64,000 nt of DNA from an uncultured Eubacteriales bacterium (GTDB lineage: Bacteria; Bacillota; Clostridia; Oscillospirales; CAG-272). The notes under the pieces were generated by a model. The model did not search any database, was not told the DNA's origin, and saw only the letters and a program-made list of their open reading frames with translations. Both the position numbers and the translations under genes were made by a program. Below, piece after piece: positions 58,228 through 64,000 of this stretch (within the stretch, counting starts at the first letter, position 1; each line of letters opens with the position of its first letter). The stretch lies in contig CAKSVM010000001.1 in assembly GCA_934503195.1 (NCBI GenBank), positions 1 to 64,000 of the forward strand. The letters are read 5' to 3'.

Positions 58228-61200
58228 CTTTTTTTTTCGCGCTCTCGATAGAGTCAGCCGAGCCGAGAATCATCTGCTCGAAGACAACACGCTTCGCGTC
58301 AGAGTTGCCATCAAGCCCTCGGAGATACTTCACCTTGTCCGCCCTTGACGAGTATGTCTTCATCTCCTTCATGCTCTCGTAGGCGTCGCCCTGATCCATA
58401 CCGCCATCGACCAGAGCTTCGTACGCCGCCGTCGCTTTTACCGACAGCGAGCCGAATCCGTCGTCAACCCAATCGCGTCCGTACCTGTTGGCCGTCTTTC
58501 CGAAGAGTACCGCCTGCGGCAGCGTCGTCAGAGCGTCACCGACCGTCTTGTTCTCGACCGGATATTGCAGCTTCTTTCCGCCATCGTTGTCCCGCGTGTA
58601 GGATCCGCCTTTCGCGTACGCCGTCACGCCCTCGACCGCCTTCTTGATCTGCCCGCCGCCGAACGGAGGAATGATGTACGCGGCCGGCTTCGCGATCTCC
58701 TTGCCTAACATCTCCGCACGCTTGCTGAGAGCCTTGTCTCCGGTGAGCGCGTTTTTTATATTCCCGAGATCGGGAAGTGCCGACTGAATCGGAATTCGAC
58801 CGCCGCCCAGAACGCCGCCGATGAACGGCATCTCGGACGCGACATTTACCGCGAGATTCGATCCGGCTGCCACAATGCCCTTCCGGTCGGCCTTCACAAT
58901 CTCACTCCACTTCTTCTTTCCGAACACAGCGTCGCCGACATCCGCGATTCCTGGCGCCTTGTATCCGGTGAGGTCTCCGGCGAAATCGTTGAATATGTCG
59001 ATAGGATCGAGCGCACATCTCCGCCCGACGACAAGCTCGTAAACCTCGTTGTACAGCCAAGCCCCGAGACACATCTTCACGAGCATCTTCACAAGCTCCT
59101 TCGCCCACTTCGGGTCACGCGCTTTCGCTTCCTTCGGCAAATCCTTCAGGATGAACGCCAGCTGATTGTTGACCTCGAGCTGGTACTGTGTGAAGAGCTT
59201 CAGAACCGGGTTTGACGCGTGGAAGATCGTCGGCATGTCGCCCTTCGCGCGGTTCGCCATCAGCTTGTAGGCGAACATATCCGCCTCGCTCATTGCGTCC
59301 GACTCGGCGAGTCCCTTCGCGATGTTCTGCGCGTATCTCGCCCGGACAATCGTCTCAGCCGTGAAGCCGTCGATGATCTCCATCGGTTTCCCGAGCGTCT
59401 TCGCGAACTTGTCCGCCTTCGTCTGTACAAGACTCTCCGAGCCGAATCTGTTCGTCAGGAAGTCGGAACGCTCTCTGAATCCGTCGCTCTGCTTGTAGTT
59501 CTTCACCGTGTCCCACATCGCGTTCAGCAGCTGTTTCTGAGTCAAAACCGAACCCGCCTGAGTCAGCGGTACAAAGTTCGTGAGCCACGATCCCGGGTTC
59601 AGTGAAACCTGATTCGCCGCGATGCGCTGTTCAAGCTTCTTCATGTTCTGGTACATCGACCGCCCGAGAAGCTGTTCAAACTGCCTGTCAAGAATCGACT
59701 TCTTCCCCGCGATTATGTTCGTCCACTCCTCGAGGTTCACGACGAAGTTCGACAGCCTGTAATGCTGCTTGTTCTCGAAAAGCTCCGCGATCCGGCTGTC
59801 CTGCTCCTGCGGAGTCAGCGTCGAGTCGGCGCGCAGTGTGTCAATCTGCTTCTTTCGCCCCTCGTCGGTAGTCGAGTACCTGATCGCGTCGGAGAGCGCG
59901 CGGAGATTCTGAATGTCATCGGTGTGATAGATGACATCCGCCGCGGTCTGAATGTACCGGTCGAAGCCCTCAACCGCTCCGGCCGTCAGCGTGAAGCCGT
60001 TGTACATCTCGCCGACGCCGTAAACCGAACGCTGCTTAACATTCGACATATACTTGATTCCCGGCCGGAAGGTGTGCGTCAGTCCGTTGATTGACGTCGG
60101 CAGCACGTCATTGTCAAGCGATAACCCGAGCCCCGACATCACATTCGCCAGAAGTCCGTCCTGCCCCGACTGATTGTTGAAATGTGGGAAATATCCGGCG
60201 TGATACTCGACCGGAGCGTAGCCCGCGAGTATCCGCGCACGGTTCAGAGCCGAGAAAAGCTCGTCGTAGATCGCGTGGAACCCGGTTATCGCGCGCTCGA
60301 TCTTCGCCATATCCATGTTCCGGTTTTCGGCGAGGATCGTGTTCTGAATGTTCTTCCACTCCTCCAGCGTCTTTCCCTCGCGTATCGGCTCGCCGTTCAT
60401 GTTCTCGGCGTTGCCGTTGCCGTTTTCGAGCATTTCAATGTTGCTCCGGCACTCGCCGAGAAGCTGAACCATCGCCGACTCCGAGAGCTTGTTTCCGTCC
60501 TTCACAGTCATGTCAAGTCCGAGAGCCTTCACCTTTTCACGCATCGAGGTCATGAATCTCTGCTTCATCGCCTCATGCTCGTGAACAGGTTTTACGTAGT
60601 TGTCGATAATCTCCTTTCCGAGCGCGTCGCCCTTCGAAATGTCCTCGATGTTCCGAACCATCGTGTTGATCGCGTACCCGAACCCCGTGCTCTTGTCCTT
60701 CCATGCCATGATGTCGCCTTTGGCGATCTCAGCGAGTGCCCGGTCGACGCGCACTTTCTTCTGCACCTGATGAACCTTGTTGATGTACGAGTTGATATTG
60801 TCGAGCTGCTCAAACAGCTTCTTCACCTCAGCTCTGTGGTCTTCCGAAAGCGACTCGATGTCGACGTTCGCGTATTTCGCGCACTCTTCTGAGAGGTCCT
60901 TTGCCGTGTCGTGAAGCTTCATCATCTTCGACTCGAAAGAGCCGTCCTCGATAGCCGCGCTTATCTTGTCGGCTGAGATGTCGCCGCCGCGGTCATGCCG
61001 ACGCTGTGCCCGAGCCGCCTTGTCAGCCGCTTCTTTGTCAAGCCGCGCCTTTTCCTTTGACTCGTAGTAATCCGTGACCTCCGCGACGCTCTTGTTCGCC
61101 TGGTCAATCGCCGTGTTCACGCGCGAGTGATAGAACTTCTCATTCTCATCCTTGTAGCGGTTCGCGTCGTCGACGATATTCCTTATTCTGCGCTCCGCGT

Positions 61201-64000
61201 CGGCCTGATAGTCGGCAAGCGTCTTCTCGGCGTCGGCCTGAACTTTCTCGATCTCGGCCTGCATCTCAGAGAGTATTCTGTCAGTTTCCGCCGCGTGTTC
61301 TCGCTGCATCTGCTGGAACGGCTCCACGACAGCTTTGAGAATGAACTTGTCCTCCCAGCTCTTCGGCCGCTGTTCGAGCTTCTGATACCCCTCTGCCAGC
61401 TTCACCATCAGATCGGCGTGATCTTTTGAATAGACCTTTTCCCACCCCGAAAAATCGTAGTGAGATTTCTTCGCGAAGCTTCTCGCCGAAACCGTCTTCA
61501 CAACGTCCATCATCTGCGCGAACTGATCGGCCTCGTTCTCGATCTCAGCCGGGAAGAGATCCCCGAACTTCGACGAAAGCTCCATGTACCGCACGTCAAC
61601 CGGAGTACCCTTGCTCCGGTCGGTGACAAGCGTAATCCGGCTTCCGACCGCCTTCCGGATTTTCGAAAGACTGCCGCCGAAATCCCCGCGCGCCTTGGGC
61701 GAAAGGAACATCGGAGTCTTGAATTCCTTCAGAACCGCGTCGCGCGTCGCGGCGTTGTCAACGTCCTCGACGAATCTGCTGTCCTGAATCTCGGTCGCGA
61801 TCGCGTCAAGCTCCTTCGAGATCTCATCATTGCCCCAGATCTCTTTTCCGGCCGACTGTAACTCGCCCATCTTGTCATAAAGCGCGGTGAGCTTCTTCGT
61901 GATCGATCTCCGCTTCGAGTCCGAAATGTCGTCCCCCATGATCTCGCCCGCGAACTTCCGTACGAATTTCGCGTCGGGAGTCATGTTCGGCGAGGTGTGC
62001 AGAGCCTTTTCAAGCGTCTCGCGCGTTTCGGCCTTGCCGCGCTCGTAGGCCGCGTGCATCGCCTCGACGTTAAGCTCGCTGCTCTTCTTCGATTCGAGAA
62101 TCTCGGCCGCCTGCTTTTTCAGATCCTCGTTCTCGGCGCGAAGCTTCGTCTCGCTCTCTGACTCGTTATTGCCGAAGAGGTAAATGTCAGCGTAGTGGTC
62201 GACGACGAGGTTCCCGAAGTCGTCCTTGAACCATCCCGTCGTCGTGAAGACATACTCGGGATTCTTGCCGCGCGCGAGCATTTTCAGAGCCTTCTCGCGG
62301 TTTATCGCCTCGGCGGAGTTAAGCGGCTTCGTGCCGTACTGACTGTCGGCGAGGGAATACTGACCGCCCATCCGATGGAACATGGCAATGTCAGATTCAC
62401 TTCCCGTTCCGCCTTCAAAATACTGGTGAATGTCGTCAAGGATCTTCGCCGCGCTCGTTCCCGAATCGTACTCCAGACTCTTCACCGTGTTGCCGTTCGC
62501 GTCGTCAATATCAACTATCACTTCGCCTCTGACTCGGTTAATGTAGCGTCGAAGAGCCGTTTCCTGCTTTCCTGTGGGCAGAGTCGCGAGATTTATGCTG
62601 TTCGTTTCAGGTGCTATCCTGATATTGCCTCTTTGCATGAAATCAACTTTTCCCTCGTATTGATCCCTGTCGTTATAGAGGTTTCCGACTTCCCTGTGGT
62701 CAACAACCCTCATTCCTTCATCGTATCCCTGATGCTTGCCCGAGAAGTCAAGCTGAGAGCCGTCAGTCAGAAGGTATCCGGTCTTGTTCCAGTCGTAGGT
62801 CGTGCCGAAGAACTTTTTCGAAGCCTCGGTTATCTCGTCGGTTTTCGCCAGCGAATAGCTTGTTTTGCCCGAATTTTCCTTCGCGGAGGTATTGACATTT
62901 TCGCCGGAGCGTGATATAATATTATTGTCAGCAGACGTGAAGTTGCTGTTGGACACGGTTTTACCCGGGGTCTGGCTAGTAACGTCTGCTGATTTTTTGT
63001 TTATGTTTGCCGAGGAGAAATTTATAATATCATACAGAACGATTTTTCCGGAGCGGGTATACCCGAACACAGAATTAGCCGTGTAATCCCTTCCGCCTAT
63101 GCTGATATTGACTTTACCTCTCGCGAACTGAACTATGTTGTCCTTTCGTTCATGATTCAGCGACTCATTCACATAGTCTCTCGTCGCCTTGATCACCTCG
63201 TCGGCTTTTGTAAGTACATTCAGCCGATCCGGGAATACCATGTCGCCATCGTTATTATAACCATTGCGAACATATCTGGCATATCTCGAATTCAGACTTT
63301 CACGAACGCTCGGATTATTCTTTATCTCAATCTCGCTGTTCCCGAGCTTGACACTGACAAGCGGTATCTGAGCCTTGACGGTTTCGACCCATTTGTCTCT
63401 CGGCACGCCCTCCAGCACATCCCGGTCGATCTCAACATAAGGTGTGTTGCTCTTGTCGTATTTTATCGACATCCGGCTCTCGCCCTCTCCGAAGTCCCTT
63501 TTCGTCTTCCTGAGTGCCGCTGCGAACCTGTCTCTGAGGTCTTCAACCTGCCTTAATGCGAGCTGAGCGTTCCGCGCGTCAAGATTCAGCCGGTCGCGGT
63601 CGTACTGCCATCTCGCCTTGAAATCCTCCGCGAGCCTTTTCGCGCCCTGCGTCAGCCGATGCCAGAATCTCGTCGCGGCGTTCCGGTTCTGCCTTGCGAA
63701 ATTCTCAATAGCCGCGTCGTCACTGAACATCGACTGCGCGACCTTAGCCAGCGTCTCGTTCTCACAGTCAGCGTCGGTAAACTCCTGTCCCATGTTGTCG
63801 TAGCGAACCTCGTACTCGGCGCGTACCTGCTCTTTGAGCGCGTTCCAGTTTCCGCCCTTGTCCGAGATCGAACGTTTCAGAAGTCCGACAACCGACTCGT
63901 ATTCGCTCGTCCCTTCGAGCGAATGCGTGAACTCATGCGCGAGAATCGTCCCGACGTTGTCCGTGCCCTTCGGATTCACATAAATCGTCCCGTTTGCGAA
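58214..64000 (-). CDS. giant phage polyvalent protein with N-terminal zincin motif, 5' partial
   Basis: More than 1,920 residues; the frame continues past the right edge of the window. Near the visible start is a zincin motif HEFTHSLEG, typical of metallopeptidase domains in large polyvalent proteins. Then come LPD-like segments (GKTSYSLAKTDEITEASKKF and LDFSGKHQGYDEGMRVVDHR), a long coiled coil (about residues 600-1100), and an all-helical C-terminal third (NPGSWLTNFVPLTQAGSVLT, then SNPVLKLFTQYQLEVNNQLA) like internal virion or DNA-ejection proteins of tailed phages and related elements. It is the only prophage gene visible. Precise family names are inference. Confidence 0.7.
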   Translation of the reverse strand, partial: FANGTIYVNPKGTDNVGTILAHEFTHSLEGTSEYESVVGLLKRSISDKGGNWNALKEQVRAEYEVRYDNMGQEFTDADCENETLAKVAQSMFSDDAAIENFARQNRNAATRFWHRLTQGAKRLAEDFKARWQYDRDRLNLDARNAQLALRQVEDLRDRFAAALRKTKRDFGEGESRMSIKYDKSNTPYVEIDRDVLEGVPRDKWVETVKAQIPLVSVKLGNSEIEIKNNPSVRESLNSRYARYVRNGYNNDGDMVFPDRLNVLTKADEVIKATRDYVNESLNHERKDNIVQFARGKVNISIGGRDYTANSVFGYTRSGKIVLYDIINFSSANINKKSADVTSQTPGKTVSNSNFTSADNNIISRSGENVNTSAKENSGKTSYSLAKTDEITEASKKFFGTTYDWNKTGYLLTDGSQLDFSGKHQGYDEGMRVVDHREVGNLYNDRDQYEGKVDFMQRGNIRIAPETNSINLATLPTGKQETALRRYINRVRGEVIVDIDDANGNTVKSLEYDSGTSAAKILDDIHQYFEGGTGSESDIAMFHRMGGQYSLADSQYGTKPLNSAEAINREKALKMLARGKNPEYVFTTTGWFKDDFGNLVVDHYADIYLFGNNESESETKLRAENEDLKKQAAEILESKKSSELNVEAMHAAYERGKAETRETLEKALHTSPNMTPDAKFVRKFAGEIMGDDISDSKRRSITKKLTALYDKMGELQSAGKEIWGNDEISKELDAIATEIQDSRFVEDVDNAATRDAVLKEFKTPMFLSPKARGDFGGSLSKIRKAVGSRITLVTDRSKGTPVDVRYMELSSKFGDLFPAEIENEADQFAQMMDVVKTVSARSFAKKSHYDFSGWEKVYSKDHADLMVKLAEGYQKLEQRPKSWEDKFILKAVVEPFQQMQREHAAETDRILSEMQAEIEKVQADAEKTLADYQADAERRIRNIVDDANRYKDENEKFYHSRVNTAIDQANKSVAEVTDYYESKEKARLDKEAADKAARAQRRHDRGGDISADKISAAIEDGSFESKMMKLHDTAKDLSEECAKYANVDIESLSEDHRAEVKKLFEQLDNINSYINKVHQVQKKVRVDRALAEIAKGDIMAWKDKSTGFGYAINTMVRNIEDISKGDALGKEIIDNYVKPVHEHEAMKQRFMTSMREKVKALGLDMTVKDGNKLSESAMVQLLGECRSNIEMLENGNGNAENMNGEPIREGKTLEEWKNIQNTILAENRNMDMAKIERAITGFHAIYDELFSALNRARILAGYAPVEYHAGYFPHFNNQSGQDGLLANVMSGLGLSLDNDVLPTSINGLTHTFRPGIKYMSNVKQRSVYGVGEMYNGFTLTAGAVEGFDRYIQTAADVIYHTDDIQNLRALSDAIRYSTTDEGRKKQIDTLRADSTLTPQEQDSRIAELFENKQHYRLSNFVVNLEEWTNIIAGKKSILDRQFEQLLGRSMYQNMKKLEQRIAANQVSLNPGSWLTNFVPLTQAGSVLTQKQLLNAMWDTVKNYKQSDGFRERSDFLTNRFGSESLVQTKADKFAKTLGKPMEIIDGFTAETIVRARYAQNIAKGLAESDAMSEADMFAYKLMANRAKGDMPTIFHASNPVLKLFTQYQLEVNNQLAFILKDLPKEAKARDPKWAKELVKMLVKMCLGAWLYNEVYELVVGRRCALDPIDIFNDFAGDLTGYKAPGIADVGDAVFGKKKWSEIVKADRKGIVAAGSNLAVNVASEMPFIGGVLGGGRIPIQSALPDLGNIKNALTGDKALSKRAEMLGKEIAKPAAYIIPPFGGGQIKKAVEGVTAYAKGGSYTRDNDGGKKLQYPVENKTVGDALTTLPQAVLFGKTANRYGRDWVDDGFGSLSVKATAAYEALVDGGMDQGDAYESMKEMKTYSSRADKVKYLRGLDGNSDAKRVVFEQMILGSADSIESAKKKARLA

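Noticed and set aside
1..64000. CRISPR array, rRNA genes, insertion sequences
   Set aside because: No regularly spaced repeats, no rRNA-like stretches and no transposase-like frames were seen anywhere in the window.

Overview
The window comes from a Gram-positive, spore-forming member of the class Clostridia. The evidence is a complete eight-gene spoIIIA sporulation operon, spoVG, a T-box riboswitch, zinc-type S14 and L36, a yajC / TIGR04086 membrane protein / SCIFF-maturase-like neighbourhood, and strong Shine-Dalgarno sites. Codon usage is GC-rich with a marked CTC leucine bias. The glycoside hydrolases suggest a plant- or mucus-glycan feeder, probably gut or rumen; that habitat is inference.

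Layout. (1) 1-14.8 kb, minus strand: the S10-spc-alpha ribosomal protein block from rpsJ to the first codons of rpoA, including secY, adk, map and infA. It is driven by a sigma-A-like promoter with a leader of about 260 nt at 14.5-14.77 kb. Three spacers inside the block (rplR-rpsE, rpsH-rpsN, rplC-rpsJ) are unusually long and full of hairpins. (2) 15-18.4 kb, plus strand: a seven-helix membrane protein and an intracellular GH78 alpha-L-rhamnosidase. (3) 18.4-23.4 kb, minus strand: spoIIIAA-AH, which encodes the feeding-tube complex between mother cell and forespore. (4) 23.4-25.9 kb, minus strand: a protein with the two ends of a SCIFF radical-SAM maturase but no radical-SAM core, a TIGR04086-type membrane protein, yajC, and a stand-alone methyltetrahydrofolate methyltransferase domain.

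(5) 26-30 kb, plus strand: a T-box leader, a sodium/solute symporter, a GNAT acetyltransferase, an unknown sensor-like protein, then a run of seven stem-loops with no gene. (6) 30-37.4 kb: GH95 fucosidase and CPBP protease (minus), a methyltransferase and a YdcF-like protein (plus), and an AraC-type regulator divergent from a Gfo/Idh oxidoreductase with fully overlapping face-to-face promoters. (7) 37.4-42.4 kb: MBL hydrolase, Tex, pseudouridine synthase and a small membrane protein (minus), then rplS with a leader (plus). (8) 42.5-53.4 kb: two anchored secreted proteins, spoVG, murC, an ECF sigma factor fused to a large C-terminal domain, an aconitase-family hydratase and galT. (9) 53.5-57.6 kb, plus strand: a G5-M23 peptidase with a structured leader, a GH43 glycosidase and an orphan sugar-binding lipoprotein. 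(10) 57.7 kb to the end: tRNA-Glu(CTC), then a very large phage-type polyprotein on the minus strand that runs off the window. Its reading frame is broken at a run of nine A residues, and the tRNA probably marks the edge of a prophage.

The strongest candidates for something undescribed are the core-less SCIFF maturase with no SCIFF peptide, the seven-hairpin array, the A9 frame switch in the phage giant protein, the non-ATG start of infA, and the mutually exclusive divergent promoters.
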